This document shows, piece after piece, positions 13,193-20,795 of a DNA stretch of 30,113 nt. The stretch is from CASQEL01 sp036655975 (GTDB lineage: Bacteria; Desulfobacterota; Desulfovibrionia; Desulfovibrionales; Desulfovibrionaceae), in NCBI GenBank assembly GCA_036655975.1, contig JAVVPD010000019.1, positions 1-30,113 of the forward strand, given 5' to 3'. The notes below the pieces were generated by a model that worked only from the letters and a program-made list of their open reading frames with translations, ran no database searches and was not told where the DNA came from. Position numbers and translations under genes: made by a program. Numbering within the stretch: the first letter of the stretch is position 1; each line of letters opens with the position of its first letter.

Positions 13193-14661
13193 CAGTAGAC
13201 AGCAAAAAAATGTACATCTCCTCATCAGTGCGAGAACAAATGGCACATAGCCAGCAACCCATGACCATGGAACAAATACGCGCCACCTTTGGCCCTGCCC
13301 GTACCCTTGGGCAGCCTGACGCTGTGCACGTGGCCATGGACGCGGCCCTTGAAGAATGCGGAGCTTATGGCCTTATGCAGCATACCTTTCAAATGGGCAA
13401 TATGCTGGGGGCGGGCACTACGGGCTTTTTGGGCTATGCCTATTTGTCTATGCTGGCCCAAAACGGTCTTATCCGCGCGGGTGTGGAAACCGTAGCCGAT
13501 GAAATGACCCGCAAATGGGTAGAAATTAAGGGCGCGGATACGGAAGATGATACCAACATTAAAACCCTGACCCGTGAACTGGAACGCTTTAAGCTGCAAG
13601 CGGTGTTTAACGATGCCGCCGCAAAAACGCAGTATTTTGGCGGCTGTCTTGTGTACATAGACACGGGCGACCTTGACGCTGTTACCGCGCGCACCCCCCT
13701 GTCCTTGGACACCGCCACCCTTGCCCTAGGCTCTTTGCGCCGCTTTACGGTGGTTGAACCCATAAACATTTACCCCGGGCACTACAACGCCAGTGACCCT
13801 TTAAGCCCTGAGTACTTTAATCCGCAAACATGGTGGGTGCTGGGCAAGGAATACCACAAGAGCCGATTTTTATATTTCACTGCCAATGAAGTGCCCCTGC
13901 TATTAAAGCCCAGCTATAACTTTTTTGGCATTCCCATGACCCAGCTTGCGCTGGACTATGTGGGGCACTTTACAGAGACGCGGGAGGCCGCAGCCCGCTT
14001 GCTCACTAAGTTCAGCTTAACAGCCTTTAAAACCAATTTAAGCGGTATTCTTAACGGAGGTGGTACCTCTGACCTTGACGCACGCATCCAGTATTTTTTG
14101 CAAAAACAAAGCAATGACGGCTGTTTTGTTATTGATAAAGAAACAGAAGATCTTGTAAAACTTGATACTTCCCTTGCGGGCACTATCGACATTGTGCGTC
14201 AGTCTTTAGAACTTTTATCCGCCATTTTTCGGGTGCCGGCGGTCAAGCTTTTGGGCATTAGCCCTGCGGGCTTCAACGCCACGGGCGAGGGAGACTTACG
14301 TAATTATTATGACTACACAGCCAGCCAGCAGCAAAAGATTTTACGCCAGCCTCTTAACCGCACGCTGGATATTTTGCAGCACAATGCCTTTGGGCAGGTT
14401 GACCAGACCATTAGTGTGGATTTTGTGCGCCCAGGGGATGATGACCCCAAATACATTTCAGACATGAACAAAGTACGCGCCGACACAGACGCCGTATTGC
14501 TGGACAGGGGCATAATTTCCCAAGAGGAAGTGCGCGCCCGCATTGCAGCAGACCCCGCCAGCGGTTACAGCGGCATTGATGTGGACAATGTACCAGAACA
14601 GGCAGGTGCGGGAATGTCTGACCCTATGAATGATGCGGACGAAGCTGGGAAGGTGTGGTGA
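13189..14661 (+). CDS. Portal protein (DUF1073 family)
   Basis: The 490-residue product follows the large terminase and matches the DUF1073 portal layout: an N-terminal part with GLIRAGVETVADEMTRKWVE, a central fold with RRFTVVEPINIYP, and the conserved LLSAIFRVPAVKLLGISPAG then GFNATGEGDLRNYYDY. Portal proteins form the dodecameric ring through which DNA enters and leaves the capsid. Databases may label this family 'anti-CBASS Acb1-like' because some members are fused to an Acb1 phosphodiesterase; this one ends at the portal domain with an acidic tail (SDPMNDADEAGKVW) and shows no HxT/S pair. It overlaps terL by four bases and the MuF gene by one. Confidence 0.9.
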   Translation: MTVDSKKMYISSSVREQMAHSQQPMTMEQIRATFGPARTLGQPDAVHVAMDAALEECGAYGLMQHTFQMGNMLGAGTTGFLGYAYLSMLAQNGLIRAGVETVADEMTRKWVEIKGADTEDDTNIKTLTRELERFKLQAVFNDAAAKTQYFGGCLVYIDTGDLDAVTARTPLSLDTATLALGSLRRFTVVEPINIYPGHYNASDPLSPEYFNPQTWWVLGKEYHKSRFLYFTANEVPLLLKPSYNFFGIPMTQLALDYVGHFTETREAAARLLTKFSLTAFKTNLSGILNGGGTSDLDARIQYFLQKQSNDGCFVIDKETEDLVKLDTSLAGTIDIVRQSLELLSAIFRVPAVKLLGISPAGFNATGEGDLRNYYDYTASQQQKILRQPLNRTLDILQHNAFGQVDQTISVDFVRPGDDDPKYISDMNKVRADTDAVLLDRGIISQEEVRARIAADPASGYSGIDVDNVPEQAGAGMSDPMNDADEAGKVW

Positions 14662-15509
14662 TGCAAGAAAAACGTCCGCGCACAGCCCGCCCCGCAGTCC
14701 CTAATAAGGGCATTGAAACAAAAATTCGCCGTCAACTTTTGCACATGGTGGACGAGATGCAGCGTTCAGTACTGTGGTGGGTGGGGGCTACATACAAAGC
14801 TCGCTTACCAGAAATTGCACAGGATGCTGCCCGCCCCCGTTGGAAACGCGCCCTTTTGTACGCGCTGGACGCAAGCCCCAGCCGTGACCTTGAAAGGGCG
14901 CTTAAAAAAGTTATGCGCCGCTGGGAAGGTCGCTTTGGTAAAATGGCACTACAGCTTGCACAAAAATCCGTACGCAATACAAACACCAGTGCCACCCGCG
15001 CCATGCAGTCGGCCCTTAAAGATGCGGGATTTACTGTTAAAATGCGTAACACCCGCGCTGTAAATGATGTGTTGCAAAGCCTCGTTATTGAACAAACAAA
15101 TCTTATAAAGTCCATCCCACAGGTATATATGGGAGAGGTGCAAGCACTGGTTATGCGTAGCGTGCGCGAAGGGCGCGATATGGGCTTTTTAACCGAGCAG
15201 CTTGAAACCCGCTATGGCATGACCCGTAAGCGCGCCATCACCATTAGCCGCGACCAAACCAACACAGCTACGGAAAGCATTAGCCGTGTACGCAATAAGG
15301 CCTTGGGCATTACCCACGGGGTGTGGATGCACCGTAGTGGCAGCAAAAAGCCTCGCCATAGCCACATTGAGGCCAATGGCAAAGTCTTTGACTTGTCCAT
15401 AGGGCTGATGGTGGACGGGGAAACTATTTTTCCCGGTGAAAAGGTCAATTGCCACTGCACCTATCGGCCTGTGCTACCAACCTTCCCCGGTGAGGAGACA
15501 CAAGCATGA
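14661..15509 (+). CDS. MuF-like head morphogenesis protein
   Basis: The 282-residue minor head protein belongs to the Mu F/SPP1 gp7 family. The diagnostic C-terminal part reads TISRDQTNTATESISRVRNK, then GVWMHRSGSKKPRHSHI, and ends in FPGEKVNCHCTYRPVLP with the usual NCxC signature. These proteins associate with the portal and can enter the capsid or the cell with DNA. The ATG at 14661 has GGGAAGG 8 bases upstream and overlaps the portal stop as TGATG; a GTG at 14655 is less likely. No toxin or extra domain is fused. It overlaps the protease gene by four bases. Confidence 0.92.
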   Translation: MQEKRPRTARPAVPNKGIETKIRRQLLHMVDEMQRSVLWWVGATYKARLPEIAQDAARPRWKRALLYALDASPSRDLERALKKVMRRWEGRFGKMALQLAQKSVRNTNTSATRAMQSALKDAGFTVKMRNTRAVNDVLQSLVIEQTNLIKSIPQVYMGEVQALVMRSVREGRDMGFLTEQLETRYGMTRKRAITISRDQTNTATESISRVRNKALGITHGVWMHRSGSKKPRHSHIEANGKVFDLSIGLMVDGETIFPGEKVNCHCTYRPVLPTFPGEETQA

Positions 15510-16930
15510 GAAAACACAGCATAGCCTTTGACAGCAAAAGCCAACGCCGCATGGATGAAAACGGCTTCATGCATGTGTCCCTAAGCCATATCAGCAAGGA
15601 AACCGTCAATCCCTATTATGGGCGGGAAATTCCTGACTGGCAAAATATGGGGCTTGATCCTGAACGTGTGTATCAGGGCTATCGCGCTGGGGAAGAATTG
15701 GCACAAGCTGCTGCCACATTTAACGGTTTGCCCTTGTTACAGGGGCATCATGTGGAACACGCCGAAGCCCCGCAAAAAGAATTTCGGGTGGGTAGCCTTG
15801 GCACCAATGCTGTTTATGCCGCCCCCTATTTAGACAACAGCTTGGTTATTACCGATGCCGAGGCCATACGCGCCATTGAGCAAGGCACCAGCATGGAACT
15901 TTCGGCGGCCTATATGTATGACGCTGATTTTACAGCAGGTAGCTTTGAAGGCCAGCCCTACGATTTTGTTATGCGTAACATTCGTGGCAACCATGTGGCC
16001 ATCGTGCCAGAGGGCCGCGCTGGGGCTGATGTGGTAGTAGCTGACGCACAAATAAACCCTAAACCCCAAGGAATTGTTATGGGAATACAACAAACGCTTG
16101 CCCGCATTAAACAGCGGGTAATCATGGCTTTGGACGCTGACCCTTCCATTGAAAAAACAGAAGTGGACTTGGCTAAAGCTCTTTTGGAAGTCAACTCCAC
16201 AGAAGCGGAAAAGGAAGGGCTTAATCAAAAAGACATTGGCCTTGATGCAGACAAGGATGCAAAAATAAAAACCATCCTTGAAATGTGTGCAGGCCTTGAC
16301 CCCGAAAAAGCTAAGGCTTTGGGCGATGCCCTGCAAGAGCTGGCCTATGATTCGGATACAGCAAGCGATGAAGACCCCAAGGCCGCCGAGGACGCGGACG
16401 ATCCCGCCTTGGATGAAGAGGCAGCCGTCAAAAAGGCTATGGACGCTTGCGGACTGGATGCAGAAGACCCTGACGCCCAAAAAGCCTTTGCCGAGGGCGT
16501 AAAATATGGGGAAGGCAATGCAAAAGCCGAACCGCAAAAGCCCGCAGCAGACGAAAGCGAGGGGGCCAAGGCCGCCATGGACAGCCGCATGCGCCGCAAT
16601 ATGGCTTTGGACGCTGCCAGTATTCAGCGCGGGGCTACTCAGGCGGCAAAACTGCACTTTAAGGCTGTTACTACTGCCGCGCGGAACGTGCGCCCGCTGG
16701 TGGGCGACATTATTGACCCTATGGCCTTTGACAGTGCCGATGACATCTATGGCAAAGCCTTGGATATAGCAGGCTTTAAAAAGATTGACTACCCCCGTAG
16801 CGCGTGGCGCGGTATGTGCGACCTGTTGCGTCAACAGCGGGCCGGCACCGCAAGCCCTGCCACTATGGCCCATGACAGCAAGGCAGACGGCATGGGAAAA
16901 AACCTTAGCAACATTCGTGTGGAGGGCTAA
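15506..16930 (+). CDS. DUF2213 prohead protease with C-terminal scaffold
   Basis: The 474-residue protein has an N-terminal DUF2213 region (about 1-185) with FNGLPLLQGHHVEHAEAPQK, GTSMELSAAY and NIRGNHVAIVPEGRAGADV, as in capsid maturation proteases fused to scaffold. From M192 onward it is acidic and helical (about 285-365 very rich in D/E/A), as expected for a scaffold that is removed before DNA filling. An in-frame ATG at 16079 with AAGGAA (16068-16073) would give a separate 283-residue scaffold, as the Mu I/Z pair does. It overlaps the MuF gene at its start. The histidine HH at 75-76 and S132 are candidate catalytic residues, but this is not certain. Confidence 0.87.
   Translation: MRKHSIAFDSKSQRRMDENGFMHVSLSHISKETVNPYYGREIPDWQNMGLDPERVYQGYRAGEELAQAAATFNGLPLLQGHHVEHAEAPQKEFRVGSLGTNAVYAAPYLDNSLVITDAEAIRAIEQGTSMELSAAYMYDADFTAGSFEGQPYDFVMRNIRGNHVAIVPEGRAGADVVVADAQINPKPQGIVMGIQQTLARIKQRVIMALDADPSIEKTEVDLAKALLEVNSTEAEKEGLNQKDIGLDADKDAKIKTILEMCAGLDPEKAKALGDALQELAYDSDTASDEDPKAAEDADDPALDEEAAVKKAMDACGLDAEDPDAQKAFAEGVKYGEGNAKAEPQKPAADESEGAKAAMDSRMRRNMALDAASIQRGATQAAKLHFKAVTTAARNVRPLVGDIIDPMAFDSADDIYGKALDIAGFKKIDYPRSAWRGMCDLLRQQRAGTASPATMAHDSKADGMGKNLSNIRVEG
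16079..16930 (+). CDS. Nested in-frame scaffold protein (putative)
   Basis: Within the protease gene, ATG at 16079 lies in the same frame and has AAGGAA at 16068-16073, 5 bases upstream, a good ribosome-binding site for an internal codon. The product would be 283 residues starting MGIQQTLARIKQRV, exactly the helical, acidic scaffold half. Mu and lambda make their scaffold from such an internal start (Mu gpZ in gpI, lambda Nu3 in C). The claim rests on the site and on domain order. Confidence 0.6.
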   Translation: MGIQQTLARIKQRVIMALDADPSIEKTEVDLAKALLEVNSTEAEKEGLNQKDIGLDADKDAKIKTILEMCAGLDPEKAKALGDALQELAYDSDTASDEDPKAAEDADDPALDEEAAVKKAMDACGLDAEDPDAQKAFAEGVKYGEGNAKAEPQKPAADESEGAKAAMDSRMRRNMALDAASIQRGATQAAKLHFKAVTTAARNVRPLVGDIIDPMAFDSADDIYGKALDIAGFKKIDYPRSAWRGMCDLLRQQRAGTASPATMAHDSKADGMGKNLSNIRVEG

Positions 16931-16931
16931 C

Positions 16932-17405
16932 ATGAGTCAGACAAATTTTCAAACAGCTATTAACACTGGCCCTAGTCAGGGTGTTGCGGGCGACCGCGCA
17001 AGCCTAAACCCCGCCGTGTATACCGTGGGTAATCCCTTGGCAGACGGCCCCGTGAACACTGGTTCCTTTGTGTGGCCCAGTGCCAATGGTGCCGCAAATA
17101 CGGGCACGGGCGCACCCCTCGGCTATGTGGAGCGTGTTATTGTCAATTATAACTATGATGTGCTTTCTGGTGCCACCATGGCCATAGCCAGCGGCTGCGC
17201 CCTCACTGTAGCCCGCAAGGGCGACTATTACGCGGTATCAGCTACCGTTGCTACGGATGGGCAAAAGGTTTTTGCGGTACTGGCTGACGGTAACATTAAA
17301 ACTGGTGCCGCAGGGGCCACCGTGGTGGGAGCAGTAGAAACAAACTGGCATGTTGTTAAAGGCGGCCCAGCAGGCGAACTTATTACTATCAGTAACTGGA
17401 GTTAA
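16932..17405 (+). CDS. Head cement protein (gp24-like)
   Basis: The 157-residue product begins MSQTNFQTAINTGPSQGVAG and continues with NPLADGPVNTGSFVWP and a beta-rich C-terminal part (TNWHVVKGGPAGELITISNW). It sits between the scaffold and the major capsid gene and resembles the 'structural cement protein gp24' family, trimers that lock capsid hexamers together. The ATG at 16932 has GGAGGG (16921-16926) upstream; the frame is open further back to 16785 only as a shadow of the scaffold gene. It is followed two bases later by the major capsid gene. Confidence 0.8.
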   Translation: MSQTNFQTAINTGPSQGVAGDRASLNPAVYTVGNPLADGPVNTGSFVWPSANGAANTGTGAPLGYVERVIVNYNYDVLSGATMAIASGCALTVARKGDYYAVSATVATDGQKVFAVLADGNIKTGAAGATVVGAVETNWHVVKGGPAGELITISNWS

Positions 17406-17407
17406 CT

Positions 17408-18421
17408 ATGAGTCTTACTGCACAACAGGCCGCCGTATTCGGCTTTATCTTCCCCAGTCACAGGGGGTGGATTACCCCTAGCACTATGGCCCACATTGCA
17501 CAGGACGCGGCCCTTGTGACCATGCCCAACGCGGCTGTGCCCGCAGAGCTTGCCGCCTATATTGACCCCCGCGTTATTGACATCCTCACCGCGCCCTTAA
17601 AGGCCCGTGAAGTGTTTACGGAGGTTAAAAAAGGCGACTGGACTACCCCTTATGCCAAGTTTCGTGTTGATGAAATAACGGGCAGCACCGAAGCCTACAG
17701 CGACTATGGGCAATCCAGCATGAGCGGCACCAACTCCAATTGGCTAACCCGTGAAAATTATCTGTTCCAGACCATGATTAAATACGGAGACTTGGAAACA
17801 GAAGTCAGTGCCGTGGCTAAAATCAACCTTGCATCCAAAAAACAGCAAGCCGCTGCCCGCGTTATCGACATTGACAGCAACCGCTTTTACCTGCGGGGCG
17901 TGGCTGGCAAAAAGATTTTTGGCCTGCTCAATGATCCTTCCCTTGCAGCCCCCATGGCCCCGTTGCCCACGGGCACGGGCAATAGCCCCTTGTGGAACAA
18001 CAAAACAACAAAGCAACGCTACGAAGATATATTGGCCTTGTTCCAGTCCCTTGTCACGGCCTCCCAAGGCTATGTGGACAAAGACACAAAACTCAAGCTT
18101 GTTATGTCCCCGCAACTGGCGGTTGACCTTGCCTCTGCCACGGATTTTAACATTTCTGTGCAAGACATGCTGGACAAGTATTTTAAAAATTTGACTATTA
18201 TCACTGTGCCGGAAATGCACAACGCGACCACCGGCGAAACCATGATGATTATTGCCGATGAGGTGCAGGGCATGCAAACGGGAGAGCTCGGTTTTTCTGA
18301 AAAAGTCAGGGCGCACCGTGTCATCCCTGATGTGTCCAGCATGCGCCAAAAATGGAGTTCTGGCACCTATGGCGCGTTAATTTATTTACCTTTTGCGATC
18401 CAGCAAATGCGGGGGATGTAG
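17408..18421 (+). CDS. Major capsid protein (DUF2184 family)
   Basis: The 337-residue protein is the best candidate for the HK97-fold shell protein. Visible family-like segments are IDPRVIDILTAPLKAREVF, GDWTTPYAKFRVDEITGSTE, INLASKKQQAAARVIDI with RFYLRGVAGKKIFGLLND, and a C-terminal SSGTYGALIYLPFAIQQMRG. These fit DUF2184, a capsid family found together with DUF1073 portals. The length is normal. It differs from the Mu gpT capsid family (Mu-like prophage major head subunit). The start is AACTATG with GGAG at 17398-17401 upstream. Confidence 0.87.
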   Translation: MSLTAQQAAVFGFIFPSHRGWITPSTMAHIAQDAALVTMPNAAVPAELAAYIDPRVIDILTAPLKAREVFTEVKKGDWTTPYAKFRVDEITGSTEAYSDYGQSSMSGTNSNWLTRENYLFQTMIKYGDLETEVSAVAKINLASKKQQAAARVIDIDSNRFYLRGVAGKKIFGLLNDPSLAAPMAPLPTGTGNSPLWNNKTTKQRYEDILALFQSLVTASQGYVDKDTKLKLVMSPQLAVDLASATDFNISVQDMLDKYFKNLTIITVPEMHNATTGETMMIIADEVQGMQTGELGFSEKVRAHRVIPDVSSMRQKWSSGTYGALIYLPFAIQQMRGM

Positions 18422-18423
18422 CA

Positions 18424-18792
18424 ATGGCGGCTAAAAAAAGTTCTGAAACAGTATTTGTGTATGCCAACTTGCCCAATGGACAAAGTTTTCGGATTTCCGC
18501 TGGTCGCACTGTAACGTTAGAAGGCTACCCCGTCTCAAAGTTAGTGGACGATATGGGGAATGCTCTTCCCGCAGGGCAATACGGCATTACCGAATTGCCC
18601 GCCGAAGACTGGCAACAAGTGGAAAAGCTGTACGGTCAGCTCACTGTTATGCAGTCGGGTATCATTTTTACAGCTCAAAGTCGCGAACAGGGTGACGCCA
18701 TGGCAGCAGAGCGTTGTGGTTTGCGGCATGGGGTAGAACCTATTGACCCAGCCACCACAGCAACCAAGCCCTTAGAAGTTGACAAGGAATAG
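18424..18792 (+). CDS. Small protein in the head-connector block, unknown
   Basis: The 122-residue product seems beta-rich at the start (VFVYANLPNGQSFRISAGRT) with a helical, charged C-terminal half (REQGDAMAAERCGLRHGVEP). It has no motif I can name. It lies between the major capsid gene and the DUF4054 connector, a place where many phages keep small head-completion or decoration proteins. I chose ATG at 18424, which has GGGGGA about 7 bases upstream; a longer frame starting at 18352 would lie within the capsid gene. Confidence 0.65.
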   Translation: MAAKKSSETVFVYANLPNGQSFRISAGRTVTLEGYPVSKLVDDMGNALPAGQYGITELPAEDWQQVEKLYGQLTVMQSGIIFTAQSREQGDAMAAERCGLRHGVEPIDPATTATKPLEVDKE

Positions 18793-18796
18793 AGCC

Positions 18797-19189
18797 ATGG
18801 CCGCCGTTGTTTTGGATATTCCCACCTTTCGGGGCATATACCCGCAATTTGAGGCTTTAAGTGATGCCCAAGTAAATAACGCATTTAATGTTGCCTGTTT
18901 ACTGTTGGACAATACCGATGTCTCCATTGTGCCCTATGTGCCCGGCGTAAACACTGAACGGGAGGTGCTATTGTATTTGCTCACCTGCCATTTATGTGAG
19001 CTTGCACTGCGGGCCAGTGGGGTGGTGGGAACCATTACGGCGGCGGCTCAGGGCAGCGTCAACGCAAGTTTCACCATGCCTCCCGTGCCCAATGCCCAGT
19101 GGTTCAGTCAGACACAGTGCGGGCTAACGTATTGGCAAGCAACCTTAAAATTTAGGCAGGGGCGGTATTATGGCAAGCTTTGCAATTAG
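18797..19189 (+). CDS. DUF4054 head-tail connector protein
   Basis: The 130-residue product starts MAAVVLDIPTFRGIYPQFEA, then DAQVNNAFNVACLLLDNTDV and EREVLLYLLTCHLCELAL, and ends LTYWQATLKFRQGRYYG. This layout matches DUF4054, an adaptor of the gp6-like type that forms a ring below the portal. The start at 18797 has TAGAGCC nearby, which is weak; an ATG at 18779 inside the previous gene would add six residues. Its 3' end overlaps the next gene by 20 bases. Confidence 0.82.
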   Translation: MAAVVLDIPTFRGIYPQFEALSDAQVNNAFNVACLLLDNTDVSIVPYVPGVNTEREVLLYLLTCHLCELALRASGVVGTITAAAQGSVNASFTMPPVPNAQWFSQTQCGLTYWQATLKFRQGRYYGKLCN

Positions 19190-19778
19190 TGGTGGGGGCA
19201 AGTGGATGAGCTACATAATCAAGATTGCTGATCAACATCCTGAACTGCGGGTGGGATTTTTGGAAGGGGCAAGCCATACGGGTGAAACCTCTGCCTCAGG
19301 CACGCTTGTTGCCCCCATTGCTGCCGTGCATGAATTTGGTGGCACAATACAGCGGCCTGCCCGCAAACAAACTTTGCATTTTCGCATTAACAAAAAGGGC
19401 CAGCAAGTATTTGCCAAGGCTACATCCAAGCGTATCAACAAAACTATGGACGTGGATATTGGCGGCGGTACCTCTGTTATCCCCCCACGCCCTTTTATGC
19501 GGCGCACCGTGGAAGAAAAGAAAAACGCGTGGGCCAAGGCTACAGCCAAGTTATTGAAGGCGCATCCTGACGGTGCTGATGCTGCCATGCAACTTATGGG
19601 TGATGTAATAGCTAAGGATATACAGGCTACTATTGAAAATAGTGTGCCGCCCCCATTGAAGGCTTCCACCATTGCTGCCAAAAGACGGCGCGGTAAGTCT
19701 GCCCCTGAAAAAACGCTTATTGACACTGGGGCCATGCAAGAGGCTGTTGCCTTTGAAGTCACAGGGGGCGCGGTATGA
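19170..19778 (+). CDS. Neck / tail-completion-type protein
   Basis: The 202-residue protein has the pattern of HK97 gp10-like or Mu gpG-like assembly proteins: RVGFLEGASHTGETSASGTL, APIAAVHEFGGTIQ, a conserved IPPRPFMRRTVEEKKNAW, and a C-terminal LIDTGAMQEAVAFEV. These proteins help close the head or complete the tail at the neck. The ATG at 19170 has GGCAGGGGCGG upstream; a second ATG at 19206 is possible. It overlaps the next gene as ATGATG/TGA. Confidence 0.75.
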   Translation: MASFAISGGGKWMSYIIKIADQHPELRVGFLEGASHTGETSASGTLVAPIAAVHEFGGTIQRPARKQTLHFRINKKGQQVFAKATSKRINKTMDVDIGGGTSVIPPRPFMRRTVEEKKNAWAKATAKLLKAHPDGADAAMQLMGDVIAKDIQATIENSVPPPLKASTIAAKRRRGKSAPEKTLIDTGAMQEAVAFEVTGGAV

Positions 19779-20221
19779 TGGGGCTTAACCTGCATGGCCT
19801 AGTGCATCCTGTTATAGCTTTGGTGCATCCTGATGAAACGATAACAATGTATCAATCTATGGGGCAGCGTAATATTAAGGGAAAAATAACGCCCATATAT
19901 GCCGCCCCGCAAACAGTCATGGCCCAAGTGCAAGCCGTAGGTGACGCGGCCCTGGCCCACGCTGACAGGGTGGGCCAAAACGATATAACGCGGCATTTTT
20001 ATTTACACGCTACAGCCCAAAGGCCCCCCGCAGGTGTTGTGCGCCCCTTGGCGCGGGGGGGCGATATATTTCAGCGGGCCCAAGAACACGGCGGCACATG
20101 GTGGCTCATAATTGCTACCCCTGAGGAATTTTCACGGGTGGGCTGGGTATGTGTGCGCTGCTCACTGCAAGCTATAGCCCCTGATTTTACCGCGTCAGAC
20201 TGGTACACGGAACAAAAATAA
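19775..20221 (+). CDS. Collar / head-closure-type protein
   Basis: The 148-residue product reads HGLVHPVIALVHPDETITMY, QSMGQRNIKGKITPIYA, and GRANT-like beta-strand patterns around RPPAGVVRPLARGGDIF and GWVCVRCSLQAI. The position (after the gp10/gpG-like gene, before the tail terminator) and the predominance of beta strands suggest a collar or head-closure protein. I recall similar proteins labelled 'phage collar protein' in tailed phages, but I see no diagnostic motif. Its stop shares one base with the next start. Confidence 0.6.
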   Translation: MMGLNLHGLVHPVIALVHPDETITMYQSMGQRNIKGKITPIYAAPQTVMAQVQAVGDAALAHADRVGQNDITRHFYLHATAQRPPAGVVRPLARGGDIFQRAQEHGGTWWLIIATPEEFSRVGWVCVRCSLQAIAPDFTASDWYTEQK

Positions 20222-20787
20222 TGAGCAGATACACCAACATACAGCCTTTAAGCCAGCCGGATGTGTACACGGCTGTGTATGATTTTATACAGGCTTTTGG
20301 GCTGCCTGCCATGCCCGCTGAAAATACTATTCGTGGTTGGCAAAACCGTAATCATTTGCCAGAAAACACTAATGAATATGCGGTTATTACTGTGATGGAT
20401 GCCAAGCGGCGCGGCACTAATGTGCAGACGTTTACTTTTGATCCTGCCACACAGGCAAACGGAAATTTGGCAAGTTCTATCTTGGTGGTGTGCGGGGTGC
20501 AATGTGATTTTTGCGCCAATAACGACACAGCACGGCAAAGGGCGCAGTCGATGGAACTGGTGAACCGTTCGCCCTTGGCTACGGACTTTTTTACACCCTA
20601 TGGTATTTCCCCCCTGTATGCAGAGGATGTGCGCGATTTGAGCTTTGTGGACGGTTCAGAGCAATTTGTACAGCGTTTTAATACCACCCTGTTTTTGTCC
20701 TTTTGGGCCTCAATGTCTGTCTCTGTAGGTTGGTTTGACCATGTAGATTTGTATGTCGAAAACGTAGACGTACATCACCCCATATAG
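20221..20787 (+). CDS. Tail/neck terminator protein (LIC_12616-like)
   Basis: The 188-residue protein lies just before the sheath gene. Segments VYTAVYDFIQAFGLP, RGWQNRNHLPENTNEYAVIT, then SILVVCGVQCDFCANN, RSPLATDFFTPYGISPLYAE and FNTTLFLSFWASMSVSVGWF fit the LIC_12616/neck terminator family, which caps the end of the contractile tail. The start shares one base with the preceding stop and has only a poor ribosome-binding site, so translation is probably coupled. Confidence 0.8.
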   Translation: MSRYTNIQPLSQPDVYTAVYDFIQAFGLPAMPAENTIRGWQNRNHLPENTNEYAVITVMDAKRRGTNVQTFTFDPATQANGNLASSILVVCGVQCDFCANNDTARQRAQSMELVNRSPLATDFFTPYGISPLYAEDVRDLSFVDGSEQFVQRFNTTLFLSFWASMSVSVGWFDHVDLYVENVDVHHPI

Positions 20788-20795
20788 GAGTCTTT

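Noticed and set aside
13189..14661. Anti-CBASS (Acb1) function for the DUF1073 protein
   Set aside because: The family name comes from fusions to a 2H phosphodiesterase. This protein ends at the portal domain and shows no HxT/S pair, and its position after TerL supports a portal.
15830..16933. 367-codon - strand frame
   Set aside because: Shadow of the protease/scaffold gene; cysteine- and histidine-rich composition typical of antisense translation and no ribosome-binding site.
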